Positions 11,650 to 23,790 are shown, counted from the stretch's first letter. The stretch is 64,000 nt of DNA from Cranoglanis bouderius (GCA_023630585.1 CM042568.1:2491516-2555515); one strand, 5' to 3'. Numbers and translations are program-made. The notes: generated from the sequence alone by a model not told the origin.

Positions 11650-12180
11650 CTTTTCTTTATCCATCCATCCATCCATCCATGCAACCATCAATCTGTCCAA
11701 TCAACAGTCCATCATCCATCTATTCATCCATTCATCCACCTAACCAACCATCATTGCATCTATCCATCCATCCTGCTACCCTACACCTATTTATCCCCCA
11801 AATATCTATCAACCCAACCATCATTGCAACAATTAATCCATCTATTGATCAATCCATCAATCCAGCCATCTATTTATCTAATCAACTTAAGCAGCTTTTA
11901 TTCAACCATCATCTCTAAACAAGAATCTACCCAATCAGGTACCCAGATATCAATTGATCCCTACATCAATTGCACCATGCAACACCCATCCATACATCCA
12001 TCTATACCATGCAACAAAAAATCCTCCCAATCATTAATCCATCTATCCAACCATCTATTTACCCCCATAAACAACCAATACAACCAAGTACCCATCCATC
12101 CATCCATCCATCCACCCATTCATTCATTCATTCATTCATTCATTCATTCATTCATCCAGCCACTCATCCATCTAACCAAC
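11650..12180. repeat. ATCC/ATTC-type degenerate minisatellite
   Basis: Repeats of CATCCATC, CAACCATC and CATTCATT, with perfect (ATCC)n at about 11658-11682 and 12090-12115 and (ATTC)n at about 12116-12155. The 230-codon Ile/His/Pro/Ser frame over it is a translation of the repeat, not a gene. The same array resumes at 12979 beyond the Tc1 fragment. Confidence 0.92.
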
Positions 12181-12309
12181 ACCAACCCCACTGTTCGGAC
12201 ACAGTTTTTGTTTTATCCAGCTGTATTTACTCTGTGCAACTTATAACATCCAAGGGAAAGATATTGCACCAACATGTCAGAAAAAATAAATAAATAAATA
12301 AAAAAAACA

Positions 12310-12990
12310 GGTTCACTGAGTTGGAAAAAGGATCACCCCCCAGCTAAAAATGACTTGTAAACTCAATAAGGTGTAGCTAATCACCTTCTCAATGGCACAC
12401 AAAGCCATTTGACTTTCAACTGTGATCAGCTGTGGTCATTTTGATTAGCTCAGCATGAAAAGAGCTTTCCTGGACCATTTTGTAGTGAAACTGAGGCAAA
12501 CAATCAACTGTGGGTGGCAAGGCACTGTCAAAAGATCTCCGGGATAAAGTTGTGGACAGGCACAAGTCAGGAGATGGATACAAAAAAATGTCAAAGGTTT
12601 TATCAATGCCTAGAAACACAGTGAAGTCTAATATTAAGAATTGGAAGGTATTTGGTACAACACAGACCCTCCCTGGATCAGGACGTCGCTCCAAACTGGA
12701 TGAAAGAGCCAGGAGGAAACTGGTCAGAGAGGCTACCAAGAGGCCAACAGCAACTCTGAAGCAGTTGCAGGAATTTATGACAAAGAGTGGTCATTGTGTG
12801 CAACAACAATATCACAAATTCTCCACAAATGTGGCTTGTATTGGAGGGTTGCAAGAAAAAAGCCACTCCTCAAGAAAGGCCACATGAACACACCTTGAAG
12901 ATTCTGAGGCCACATGGAAAAAGGTGTTATGGTCAGATGAGACCAAAGTTGAATTATTTGGCCTCAACACCAAACGATATGTCTGGTAGA
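12310..12990 (+). pseudogene. Tc1-like transposase, 5' half
   Basis: From 12510 the frame encodes an N-terminal paired-like helix-turn-helix region typical of Tc1 transposases (LSKDLRDKVVDRHKSG, then MPRNTVKSNIKNW and a PGSGRRSKLDERA linker). After a frameshift near 12830 the second DNA-binding half and catalytic start follow (RVARKKPLL, then VLWSDETKVELFG near 12926-12960). WSDET holds the first Asp of the DD34E triad. The element stops about 12990, before the second Asp and the Glu, and gives way to ATCC repeat. Upstream of 12510 is likely 5' untranslated transposon DNA; I could not confirm a terminal inverted repeat. Inactive. Confidence 0.88.
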
Positions 12991-13120
12991 AATCCATCCA
13001 TCCATTCATCCATCCATGTAACCAACACCAATCCCACTGTTCAATCAAGCCCTATCTACATATCCATCTATCTTGCCAACCAATATCCATCTTTAAAACC
13101 ATCCATCCATCCATCCATCC
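12979..13120. repeat. ATCC-type minisatellite, second block
   Basis: Resumes CATCCATC repeats. TAACCAACACCAA followed by CCCACTGTTC occurs both at about 12173 and 13018, so the two sides of the Tc1 fragment carry the same array unit. Confidence 0.9.
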
Positions 13121-13580
13121 TCTACACACACCTGCAGGTACATATAAATGAATGCCGCATAACCACAGCAAAGTGAAGCTCCTCTTGTTATCTGAATCTA
13201 TATTTTTTTTTTTCTAAATTATTGATGTAAGCTGGATGCTGTTGTCCTCAGTGGTGCTACTGTAGCATCATATCTTCTGTTCTGAAGACCGTAATTAAAC
13301 TCAGTGGGGAAGATAGTAAAGTTATCATAAGACTCAGCAAGAGAGTGCAATCGACAAAAGCAAGCAACCTTTTGCTAAATAATTCTCATCGGCATGCTGC
13401 CCTTGCTTCAGCAATTGCTAATTTATGGTCTCGTCCTGGTAAAATATGCAAACGAGAACCAGGAGGTCATGTGGTCCATTTTTTTTGGAGTGAATTAACT
13501 TGACTTTTCTTTCATGGATGAAAGATTCGGTGAGAAAAAGAGGAAAGAAATGAGACACAACACTCACACTCACACACACA

Positions 13581-13625
<45 letters not shown>

Positions 13626-14916
13626 AACGCTAATCCAGGCAGAATGCTAGTGAGCTAATTGGCAAGCGCTAACACTTGGCTCAGTGTTCCCAGTGCATAC
13701 GTGAGGCTTAAGGGCTAATTTAGGGAGAGATGCGCATCAACCGTGTCGCTGTCGTTTTTGTAGCAGATTAGCTTGTTAAAATAAGCTTCCGCGTTGTGCG
13801 AACGTCTCGAGCTGCAGCACCGATGCCAACGGGTTCAAAGCCAAGAACAAGGCACAGACCACGTTAAAAGCCACGCGGGTCATCTTACGGTTGGGAACGC
13901 TGGATGATCAGTTGACAACACGAACACGCAATAAATAATATGAAATAAAACCCAACATGAAGAACCTGAGTAACCGAACAGAATATCATCTAACTCTTCA
14001 ATCCGAAATGATGGTTTAAATGGTTTATTCAGCATTATATCCTGACCACCTGCATTCACTTACACTTGCAGTCAAACGCCTCGGGACTGAAATCTGATTT
14101 CTATATCCGAGTGCAATATGCAAATCAGCTCCTAACACCTTCCTGTGGTGTTCCTTGTTTCAGTAGATCCATGCCAAAGATGGTCGCTGCATCGAATATC
14201 ATGGTTTTCTGACTCATTTGTAACATGTCAGAGGAAGGCGTTGGCTTCAACACTCGATCTCCAGAAGACATGGTTTGATACAGAGACGACCAAATTATGA
14301 AAGAAATGTCACTGTGGATCACAGATCAGTTTAGGTTTGATGGCAACAGATGACAACATCTTCACCGACACAGACTGACTGACTAAATTTCAAATACACT
14401 GTGACATGTTTAATATACACACAGGTCAGCATGTGATTTATAATGGTGTTTATTAGAAGGGACTTTTTTTTTTTTTTTTTTGGTGTGGTGTGGTTTGAAA
14501 AGATGGATCTCCTGAAGCAGTTTGAATCTTTACCTGTGTATACTGTATATATGTGAATGTTCTCCGTCGAGATCTAACTCTGATACTCAGAGCACATATA
14601 AGCACATTCTATTACAGTCATACAGTTTTAAAGCGTGATGTGTTATGAATACGGTTGAACCGAACGTTCTTGCGTACTGTAGAGCCGCTCAGAGCATGAG
14701 CAAGTGTCAGTGCATGAAAATGAACATCAGTTATGAAAATGTCACAAACTCTCCTACCAAGTGAGCCAATCGAATGGCACTCAGGGTTATTATAGGAACT
14801 GCACTGAGTCATAATGTCATGACTGGATGCACGATTCACACGAACATCCATCACAACATGAGCATAAAAAAGGCAAGATAATGGTATACATCTTTTACAC
14901 TAATAATCATCTTTCC
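13121..14916. other. low-copy DNA with (CA)n; no gene called
   Basis: A CA run with a few CTCAC interruptions lies at 13560-13620 and a T run at about 14467-14482. The segment 13625-13900 is low in repeats, GC-balanced and rich in TAAT/GCTAAT motifs, so it may be conserved noncoding DNA. Short open frames here have no recognisable domain. Confidence 0.45.
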
Positions 14917-15310
14917 ATACTAATAATAATAATAATATTACTACTAATGCTACCATTATTAATCATACTACTACTACTACTACTAATAATAATACTTCTA
15001 AAACTACTAATACTTCTAATACTACTAACACTACCATTACTAATTATACTACTACTACTACTACTACTACTAACACTACCATTACTAATTATACTACTAT
15101 CACTACTACTACTACTACTAATACTTCTAAAACTACTAATACTTCTAATACTACTAACACTACCATAACTAATTATACTACTACTACTACTAATACTACT
15201 AATAATACTATCACTACTAATACTGCTAATACTAATAACAATACTATCACTACTAACACCACCATTACTAATTATAATACTATTACTAATAATACTTCTA
15301 ATACTATTAG
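14917..15310. repeat. imperfect TAC/AAT trinucleotide array
   Basis: Continuous ACT/AAT/TTC-type trinucleotides over about 390 bp. Multiple-of-three spacing opens Leu/Ile-rich and Ser/Ile-rich frames on the two strands that are repeat translations. Confidence 0.93.
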
Positions 15311-15578
15311 AGATATACAAGCAAGAAATTGTGGCTTGGATTTCGAAGAACATATGAATCAATTTCATCACATCCTGTAACAAGTGGAAATGATGTATTA
15401 GCTATGTATGTTTACCTTAGTAGTTTTTCAAGAAAACAATATGGGATGGGTATTGATATCAGCTGATTCTCAAGGTTTTAGTATCGGTATTGGAAAAGAA
15501 AAAGTGTCATTGTGCCATCTCTAATTACTTCTACTATTATTAAAAGTAATAATACAGTAAAGTACTCAAGAATACCTG
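15311..15578. other. spacer between trinucleotide arrays
   Basis: Nothing recognised. Confidence 0.4.

Positions 15579-15636
<58 letters not shown>
15579..15636. repeat. (TAC)n microsatellite
   Basis: Nearly perfect TAC run of about 58 bp, preceded by the same AGTAAAGTACTC phrase found in the array at 16115-16870. Confidence 0.96.
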
Positions 15637-15637
<1 letters not shown>

Positions 15638-16114
15638 AATGGCAAAATATCAAGCTTTTAATGGTCTTAACAACAAATCTTTGGACAGAAAATTAGCAAG
15701 AATTAAACAAATGCACTCCTGAGACCTCCTGTGCCACCATTTGCTCATTCACTTTTGCTGCAGTGACCTGTCTGGGGAAAAGCTAAAAACAGGGAAATTC
15801 ACTTATATAGTCTACAGCATAGACCTGTACACAAACGTAAAATCATGATAAGGATTAAAACATTTGATGGAAAATTTAAACTAACCCATGCCTGGGTGTA
15901 CAAAATTAAAACAAACAAACAAACAAACAAACAAACAAATAAATAAATAAATAAAAATTATAATGAAAAGCTGTCTGCAAGTTTACCCACAAGGCTTAAA
16001 CATTTTTTTTTTTTTTTTTAAATCAAAGGGAAAAGCTATCCCATACTAAGTTACTTAATATATATAATATATCAATATTACGTATTAAAATATTGATATA
16101 AAACTATTTAAAAT
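15637..16114. other. AT-rich spacer with (AAAC)n/(AAAT)n
   Basis: Contains an AAAC then AAAT tetranucleotide run at about 15908-15955 and a T run near 16001-16019. No gene seen. Confidence 0.6.
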
Positions 16115-16870
16115 GATGTAATATTACTACTACTATTATTAGCAGTACAGTAAAGTACTCTGGACTACTTGTACTACCTGTACTACTACTACTACTATTA
16201 ATAGTAACAATACAGTAGTGTGTGCCAAACTACCTGTACTACTACTACCAGTAAAAATATTAGTATGAGCAGTGATAGTATTACTACTACTACTATTACT
16301 ACTATCACTGCTTCAACTAATATTAATACTACTGTTATTAGCAGTAATAATAAAATATTCTGGACTACCTGTACTACTACAACTACTCCCAACCAGTAGT
16401 AGTTGTTTTAATACTATCACTATTCATACAAATAGTATTACTGTTATCATTAATAGTAACAATACAGCAAAGTGGTCCAGATCACCTGTGCTATTATTAC
16501 TACTACTACTATCACTGCTCAAACTAATATTTGACAATATACTACTACTGCCAATGTTATTAGCAGTAATAATACAGTAAAGTACTCTGGACTACCTGCA
16601 CTACTACTACTACTAATAGTAACAATACAATAGAGTGTGCCAAACTACCTGTACTACCACCACTAGTAGTTATAATATTCATATGAACAGTGATAGTATT
16701 ACTACTACCACCACTATCACTGCTCCTACTAATATTACTACTACTGTTATTAATAGTAATAATGCATACAGTAAAGTACTCCAAACTACCTGTACTACAA
16801 CTAAGAGCAATACTAGTACTACTAATATTACTATGGCTGCTACTAATATTAATAGTCATAATAAACTATA
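16115..16870. repeat. TAC-rich higher-order minisatellite
   Basis: Blocks of TACTAC trinucleotide alternate with a conserved phrase (AATACAGTAAAGTACTCTGG then ACTACCTGTACTAC). GTGTGCCAAACTACCTGTAC occurs near 16220 and 16637, about 417 bp apart, so the larger period is about 205-215 bp or twice that. Translations on both strands are repetitive and meaningless. Confidence 0.85.
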
Positions 16871-16871
16871 A

Positions 16872-16977
16872 AGTGCTCCAGTATTCCCAGCTCATGGCCA
16901 GTGTTCCACGGATTGGCTCCGGATCCACCATAACCATGACCAGGAGTAAAGTGTTTACTGAAGATGAATGAATGAAA
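16872..16977 (+). repeat. SINE 3' tail fragment
   Basis: The phrase GGATTGGCTCCGGATCCACC, then ATGACCAGGA and a terminal GATGAATGAATGAA, matches the 3' body and (GATGAATGAATG) tail common in a tRNA-derived fish SINE whose head I also see at 58908. The 5' head is absent here and is replaced by TAC repeat. Assignment is from memory of the family, not a search. Confidence 0.6.
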
Positions 16978-18439
16978 TTATAGGTTTGATAGAATTCACC
17001 AAAAAAAAAAAAAAAAAAGATTCATTGATCATTTACTTGGTACATGTAATATTCTCCCAGTAACAGTAACTGACACACTGTTAGCCACTACATCTGTACA
17101 CCTAATAAATGATATAACATGCGCCATAATATGTCTGGAATCTTTACACTTCTCCTCTGTACAGACTTAAAAAGACAGCAATTGTAGTTAAAACAGTCGT
17201 TCTAAAGCCTGGAGTGATTGGTTAAATGTTAGACGTCACCTCTACAGGCCAAGCTACAGTGTTCAGGGTCGTCTCTCGTCTCAGTGGTCTCGTTCCTTTC
17301 AGAAACCGTTATAAATGCCAGAAATGTGGCAAAGTGAAGTGTCTGCACATTACGGTTCACACCCACGCTCGCGCTAAAAAAGTCATTACGTGAAAAACTC
17401 AGCACGCTGAAAACCAACAATTACAACCACGTTCCCGCCGTGAGCGAGTGTCACCCGCCGTTTGAGTGCTCAACCCACACGAACATGAACAACTTCACTG
17501 ACCTCAGCTAGTTCCTGCACCTGTCACAAGAGACGGGGTACAATAAAACAATGACAGCTGCGTGCTCGGTGCAACGTTTTAGTCTTTTCTTTACAAAGTT
17601 CACAGAATAGCCGAGCGGCAGACTGGCAGATAGGTCCGAATCTGCGGAACATAAATCAGACGTGCGTCGGAGAGCGTTCGGTCAGCGAGTGCAGCAATTT
17701 ATAGAGTTTCTGTCTGGTACTCTTTCAGGCACTTCATGAAAATTCCCCCCGTACAGACCGAGCCGTTGGCGTTTTACAGTGATTTATGGTTATAAAGCCT
17801 CAATCAGTGTTGCGGTGGTGGAAAAGTGATGCAGAGGGAAGGTAAAAGCTTCAATTAGGGTGATTTGAGTATCGATTCCATTTTAGGCTTGAGCTTGAAG
17901 TTGGTGGAGGCGTGACATCCTTCACCTTTAATGTTCCAAATAGCAGGCGGCTGAAGCAAACCTAAACCGATTCCATGGTCATAAATCCCCTGGGGGAAAA
18001 AAAATAATGATAATCTCACTCATAGACCAAAGAGCGATTTAATGAAGACACAAACCCATGTCTGCAAAATCCAATTCTTAATCATTTATCAGAATCAGAC
18101 AACTCATACGTACGAGTCATTATTTTTGTCTGTGTTTGCAAATGGATCTTAAAATCCTTATTTTCATATTGAAATACACACAGAATTTTCATTTTATTAT
18201 GAATATCAATAACCTGCAAACCTATACAGCACCACAACAACAACAAAACTGCAACATAAGTATACATTAATGTGAAATATTTCTGTACGAGTTTGCTAAA
18301 TGTTTTTTAAAATTCATATTTTGATCATTTTGTTGTTTAGCTGTTTAAATAAGGTCTACATACAGATACTTCACTACATACCAGTACAGTACCGGTTTAT
18401 TTTATTTACAGTGTCCAAGCTCACGTTTACATTTAATAT
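16978..18439. other. low-copy DNA, no gene called
   Basis: Has an A run at about 17001-17018, otherwise mixed composition with some CpG-rich parts (17220-17700). Open frames up to 63 codons lack recognisable domains. Confidence 0.45.
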
Positions 18440-18943
18440 GTGTTGATTAATTTTCTATAACAGCAGCTCCGACAGTAGCGCAGCGTACATAAGCGTATAT
18501 CTTATACGTTACCGTCTCTATAGCAACGGCCCATTCGCATGGAGGACGCGGCGTGCAAACGGATTAGACGTGACCCATGCAATCGAACAAAGTTCGTAAA
18601 GTAAGGAGATGTTTATGTGACACTGATGGAAGGAGTCTCCAGTGTCAGAGGTAAAGCTGTAACTTTATAACTTTATGAACGACTGTTTATCGCTGCTACA
18701 GCATAAGTAAGCACAGGAACTAACCTGTTTCACCGACGTTCCACAACGTCACATGTAACCATAAATGGACAAAAAGCATAACGTGTTATTCTATAATGAA
18801 TAAAAAGCACAGTGGTGAATAGCTGTAGCACAGGAGGAATAAAAGACCCGGGGATGTGTTGTTCATAGAAAACTTCAGGGTGAAAACAGTAACTCCGCTT
18901 CATCACACCACCCTGTTGTTGATTATTTTCCTCTAACAGCAGG
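18440..18943 (+). repeat. family A dispersed repeat, full-length-looking copy (~504 bp)
   Basis: Best reference copy. Order: left end GTTGATTAATTTTCTATAAC then CAGCAGCTCCGACAGTAGCG; CGTTACCGTCTCTATAGCAA; core GGAAGGAGTCTCCAGTGTCA; AGGAACTAACCTGTTTCACC; CATAAATGGACAAAAAGCAT; then the hairpin ATGTGTTGTTCATAGAAAAC ... TGATTATTTTCCTCTAACAG. The GTTGATTA...AACAGCA end sequence occurs at both ends in direct orientation and once inverted just before the right end, making a stem-loop of about 80 bp. No coding capacity. Possibly a non-autonomous DNA element, but no class is assigned. Confidence 0.75.
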
Positions 18944-19038
18944 ACCCATGGGAGTTCTGATCAGAACGTAGTACCTAGAGAATCGTGAAGATTATATATA
19001 ATATTTTGCTTCCTGGAGACATTTGTAATAAAATTTAC

Positions 19039-19066
19039 AAAAAAAAAAAAAAAAAAAAAAAAAAAA
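19039..19066. repeat. poly(A) run
   Basis: A run of about 28 bp preceded by AATAAAATTTAC. It could be a retroposon tail, but I see no retrogene body upstream. Confidence 0.9.
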
Positions 19067-19211
19067 CAGTGTTGCCCTGAAAATATAGTTACATCACATC
19101 CTGTGGCTTGTTGTCATGGCAACTGGAACGACACGGTCGATGTCTTTCGGATGGCTGCAAGTTCCACGTGTGCTGCATTTTGTCAAAATGTTTACTTCAT
19201 TTGTCAGGTAG

Positions 19212-19215
<4 letters not shown>

Positions 19216-19279
<64 letters not shown>
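19216..19279. repeat. (CA)n microsatellite
   Basis: CA run of about 64 bp. Confidence 0.97.
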
Positions 19280-19282
<3 letters not shown>

Positions 19283-19487
19283 TATAGACGAAGCTTGTCG
19301 TTTAGCAGGAGGTTACGTGTGCTGCTTTAAAATTAGAGGAGTGTGTGATCAGAAAAAAAAAAAAAAAAAAAGAGGAAATGCAGTGAAGCTCCTGCATAAA
19401 TTCTCATTAGCGTTCTCATTACACACAGCCGAGGCCAAGAGGAGAGGGCTCCTTCCATGCTGCTGAAATACTGCTTGATGATCATGG

Positions 19488-19488
<1 letters not shown>

Positions 19489-19545
<57 letters not shown>
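19489..19545. repeat. (GT)n microsatellite
   Basis: GT run of about 57 bp. An A run lies upstream at about 19352-19370. Confidence 0.97.
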
Positions 19546-19547
<2 letters not shown>

Positions 19548-19599
19548 CCTGATCATCCCAAAGCCGTAAAAAGAAGGTCAGGCTGCAGAAGAACATGCA

Positions 19600-20099
19600 C
19601 CAGAGAAGCCTGCTGTGACCTGTCCTCCTTAATTAGAGCTAATCTGCTGTGTGTTCAGCCGTGCTAACGAGGCTGCGGAGTCAAGCTCACTCTCACGTCT
19701 CCAGAACAGAAGGCTGGCGTCTCGTCTTAACATCTCTCCTTCTCGCTCACTGAACGCGAAATGAAGCTGAAGGCTAACGCTGACCTGCTAACCAACACTG
19801 ACTCGCTAACACAATCCACACTTGCTAGCGAGCCCTGTCCTGGTAGCGAGCGGTGATGCTCTAACGCAGACCTGCTGAATGTAATGTAGTGCTATACGGT
19901 ACACGGACCACTTTCCCCTCAGGACAATGATGAAGCTTCCTTGCTAATGCTGACTGGCTAATACCACTCTGATAGCTAACACTGGCATGCTAGCTTTAGG
20001 ATTATGAATTCGGTGTAGTATTTTACAGTATGTTTGTCACGTCGCCCAGGATAATAAATGAAAAACCAAACCAACCACTGTTGGATTGAGCCTTCAGTT
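19600..20099. other. low-copy spacer rich in GCTAAC/GCTAGC
   Basis: Repeated GCTAAC, GCTAGC and CTAACGC hexamers occur loosely from 19640 to 19990. No gene recognised. Confidence 0.4.
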
Positions 20100-20970
20100 T
20101 CACCTGTGAAAAAGGATAAACCCACATGAAGACCAGAGAGCTGTCTTTGGGAGAAAAGCAAGCCATTTTGAAGCTGAGGAAAGATGGACAATCTATCAGA
20201 GGCACTGCACAAACATCGGGCATAGCCAATACAACAATTTGGAATGTCCTGAAAAAGAAAGAAATCACTGGTGTACTGAGAAATACACACCGAATGAGTC
20301 GGCCAAGGAAAACAACAGCTGATGACAGGAACATTGTGAGAGCTGTGAAGAAAAACCCCAAAACAACAGGCAGTGACATCACCAACAGCCTCCACAGGGC
20401 AGGGGTGAAGGTATCACAATCCACCGTTCGAAGAAGACTTCGAGAGCAGAAATATAGAGGCTGTACCACAAGATGCAAACCCCTCATCAGCAGTAAGAAT
20501 CAGAAAACCAGACTGGAATTCACAAAGAAATACAGAGATGAGCCACAAAAGTTATGGAAGCGACATGAACCTCTACCAAAGTGATGGAAAGTCCAGAGTG
20601 TGGAGAAAGAAAGGATCTGCTCAAGATCCAAAACATACAAGCTCATCTGTGAAACATGGTGGAGGTAGTGCCATGGCTTTGGTTTGCATGGCTGCTTCTG
20701 GAACAGACTCACTCATCTTTATTGGTCATGGAACTCATGATGGTAGCAGCAGAATGAATTCAGAAGTTTACAGGAACATTTTTTCTGACAATTTACAGAG
20801 AAATGCATCCGATCTAATCTAATCGGGAGGAACTTCATCATCATGCAGCAAGACAATGATCCAAAACACACTGCCAACACAACAAAGGGCTTCATCAGGG
20901 GGGAAAAGTGGAAGGTTTTAGACTGGCCAAGTCAATCACCAGACCTTAACCCAACTGAGCAGCATTTCAC
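20100..20970 (+). pseudogene. Tc1-like transposase, degenerate DD34E
   Basis: From 20126 the frame gives a Tc1 paired-type DNA-binding region (KTRELSLGEKQAILKLRK, TTIWNVLKKK, the RMSRPRKTTADDRN linker, and STVRRRLREQKYRG). A frameshift near 20555 breaks the first catalytic block, where LWSD then NLYQSDGKSRVWRKKG are in different frames. SVKHGGGSAMALVCMAASGT follows. A further frame change near 20820 leads to IMQQDNDPKHTA and DWPSQSPDLNPTEQ; 34 residues separate the Asp and the Glu. The C-terminus is lost after about 20970. No inverted repeat was found at either side. Inactive, at least two frameshifts. Confidence 0.9.
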
Positions 20971-21501
20971 CTCCTGAACAGGAGAGGACTGTATAACATA
21001 TTCAACATGTAATGGTACCTGTTTAATTTCTTTATGTTCCATTACATCTTAATCTACAAAATGAACACAGATGTACTTCCCTGACAGTAAAGCTAACGCA
21101 CTGCAGTAAACTAAACCCACGCTCTGGTGTGCTTCACACTCTAAACTACGATAATTATGGGGTTAAAACAATAACACTGTCGAGATAATGCAGCGATAAT
21201 GCATCCTTTTAACTTCCTCTAGCGTAATTACCTCCTCCTTCACAAATCCATTTCATCCTCAAACTCGACAAAAAATAAACAAGCATGAAAAAATAAGAGA
21301 AACCTTACACCCATGTCCGGCAATTTAGAGAAAACTGCACTGAAAGGTTAAAACAAAAAGTGACAAAATTATATGCAAACGCGTGAGAGTCGAAAGGACG
21401 AGCGATTTTCTTATCAAGACTGAGGAAGGAGCCGTTTAATGCATGTCCAATTAAAATAAATGAGAGCGGGAAGATCATGAAGAGGAGTTCTGTCGTGACA
21501 C

Positions 21502-21504
<3 letters not shown>
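20971..21504. other. low-copy spacer
   Basis: No gene or element recognised. Confidence 0.45.

Positions 21505-21562
<58 letters not shown>
21505..21562. repeat. (CA)n microsatellite
   Basis: CA run of about 58 bp. Confidence 0.97.
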
Positions 21563-21565
<3 letters not shown>

Positions 21566-21727
21566 TGGACTTTTGTTTTTTTATCAGCTATTAGTAACAT
21601 ACAGAAATATTACATGAACTTCAAATGTAAATAATCAAGAATGGGTCTTAACACACTGCACATTATGTTTCACACATTTTTCACATCACTGGGTTTCTCA
21701 TGTAGTGTTTTATTTTCAGATCTGATT

Positions 21728-22920
21728 GTTTTTCACGATTAATTTACTGTAACATGCGATTCCCCACATGATTAATTTACTGTAACATGTGATTCCTCAC
21801 ATGGTTCATTTACTGTAACATGATTCATTTACTGTGACATGCGATTCCCCACATGATACATTTACTGTAACATGCGATTCCTTGCATGATTCATTTTGCT
21901 GCAGCATGAGATTCCTCACATGATTCATTTACTGTAACATACGATTCCTCACATGATTCATTTACTGTTACATGAGATTCCCCACATGATTCATTTACTG
22001 TAACATGCGATTCCCCACATGATTCATTTACTGTAACATGCGATTCCCCACATGATTCATTTACTGTAACATGCGATTCCCCACATGATACATTTACTGT
22101 AACATGCGATTCCCCACATGATTCATTTACTGTAACATGATTCATTTACTGTAACATGTGATTCCTTGCATGATTCATTTTGCTGCAGCATGAGATTCCT
22201 CACATGATTCATTTACTGTAACATACGATTCCTCACATGATTCATTTACTGTTACATGAGATTCCCCACATGATTCATTTACTGTGACATGCGATTCTCC
22301 TCATGATTCATTTACTGTGACATGCAATTCCCCACATGATTCATTTACTGTAACATACGATTCCTCACATGATTCATTTAAAGTACAATTCCTCACATGA
22401 TTCATTTACTGTTACATGAGATTCCCCACATGATTCATTTACTGTGACATGAGATTCTCCTCATGATTCATTTACTGTGACATGCGATTCCCCACATGAT
22501 TCATTTACTGTAACATACGATTCCTCACATGATTCATTTACTGTAACATACGATTCCTCACGTGATTCATTTACTGTTACATTCGATTCCCCACATGATT
22601 CATTTACTGTAACATGCGATTCCCCACATGATTAATTTACTGTTACATGAGATTCCCCACATGATTCATTTACTGTAACATGCGATTCTCCACATGATTC
22701 ATTTACTATAACATGCGATTCCCCACATGATTCATTTACTGTAACATGCGATTCCCCACATGATTCATTTACGGTAACATGCGATTCCCCACGTCATTCA
22801 TGTACTGTAACATGCGATTCCCCACATGATTCATGTATTTTTATGTGATTCCCCACATGATTCATTAATTTTTATGTGATTCCCCACATGATTAATGTTC
22901 TATCACGTGATTTTCTCACG
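21728..22920. repeat. 33-bp minisatellite (GATTCATTTACTGTAACATG...)
   Basis: About 1.2 kb of a 33-bp unit, GATTCATTTACTGTAACATG followed by CGATTCCCCACAT, with point variants and a few shortened units. A distinctive variant (ATTCCTTGCATGATTC followed by TTTTGCTGCAGCATGAG) occurs at 21877 and 22161, so a 284-bp block was duplicated. Because 33 is a multiple of three, the minus strand has an 84-codon frame of 11-residue repeats (VNESCGESHVT). This is a by-product of unit length. The array decays gradually after about 22830. Confidence 0.95.
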
Positions 22921-23338
22921 TGTTTTAATACACGATTCATTTGTGTATTCATTCAAGTGTGATCTTTTTTTCACGATTCATTCATTTAAACATGATTTTT
23001 ACATGTGATTCTTTTATCCGCACATGCATTTCACATGTGATTACATATAAAAACAAGGGAAAGTGAGCACATGAGTGTGTGTTCATGATCAGAGCTTCTC
23101 TGTGGTCAGACAGTAAATGTGTTTGGGATGGTTGAGTATATTTGAGGGGTTAATTGTGTAAATCTGATGTGATGTGATTGACGTGAGCGAGCTGTAAGAT
23201 CCGTCGTGTTCTTGGGAAATCAGGCCAGCACTGCCTCATGCTTCTGTGCCCAGTGTGTGAAAGATTTATGTGAAAATAAAGCGATCGGTCAAAACACTGT
23301 TCTCTATGAGTCCTGTAGTTTGGCTGCTAATGACAGAG
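22921..23338. other. decaying edge of array and spacer
   Basis: TGATT/CACATG words persist to about 23045, then low-copy sequence. No gene seen. Confidence 0.5.
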
Positions 23339-23790
23339 CTTTATTCTTTCTTCTCTAGTTTTTTTCTCTTTCTTCCTCTTCTCCACCTATCACCTTTTCT
23401 CCTTTTCCTCAACTTACTCTTTTTTCCCTTTTCTACAGTTTTTCTTCTCCTCATTTTCTGTTCCTCAACGTCCTCTCTCCTTTCTTATTTCCTCCATCTC
23501 CTGTCTTTTTATTCTATATTCCTCTCATCCTTCTGTCGTGTCATCTCTGTATCTTTTCTCTCTCCTTGTCCTCCCCATTTTTCCTCTTCTCTTCTCCACT
23601 TTTCCTCTCCTCCTGTGTGATGTGGGAAGGCAGTGGTGTTTCGACTCCCTGCCTGAATGACATTTAAACTGCAGTCTGCTGTCCAGCTGAGACCCCCAAC
23701 CTCTTCCCCAGAGACTCTCCCTCTCTCCCTCTGTCTATTTCTCTCTCTGCCCATCTGTCTCACTCTCTGTCTCTCTCTTTCTGTCATTAT
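23339..23790. repeat. pyrimidine-rich tract
   Basis: Imperfect CT/CCTT-rich sequence at 23339-23615 and again at about 23700-23785, without a clear repeat unit. It opens Ser/Phe/Leu-rich frames that are not genes. Confidence 0.8.

Noticed and set aside
11554..12246. 230-codon open frame rich in His, Pro, Ser and Ile
   Set aside because: It is a translation of CATCCATC/CAACCATC repeats. No start context, domain or codon pattern of a real gene.
14907..15383. 158-codon Ser/Ile-rich minus-strand frame
   Set aside because: Direct translation of TAC/AAT trinucleotides.
19021..19066. Poly(A) tail of a processed pseudogene
   Set aside because: AATAAA-like word and A run are present, but upstream sequence shows no gene body.
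21728..22920. Regularly spaced repeats that resemble a CRISPR array
   Set aside because: Units are contiguous with no unique spacers, no cas genes are present, and the context is vertebrate.
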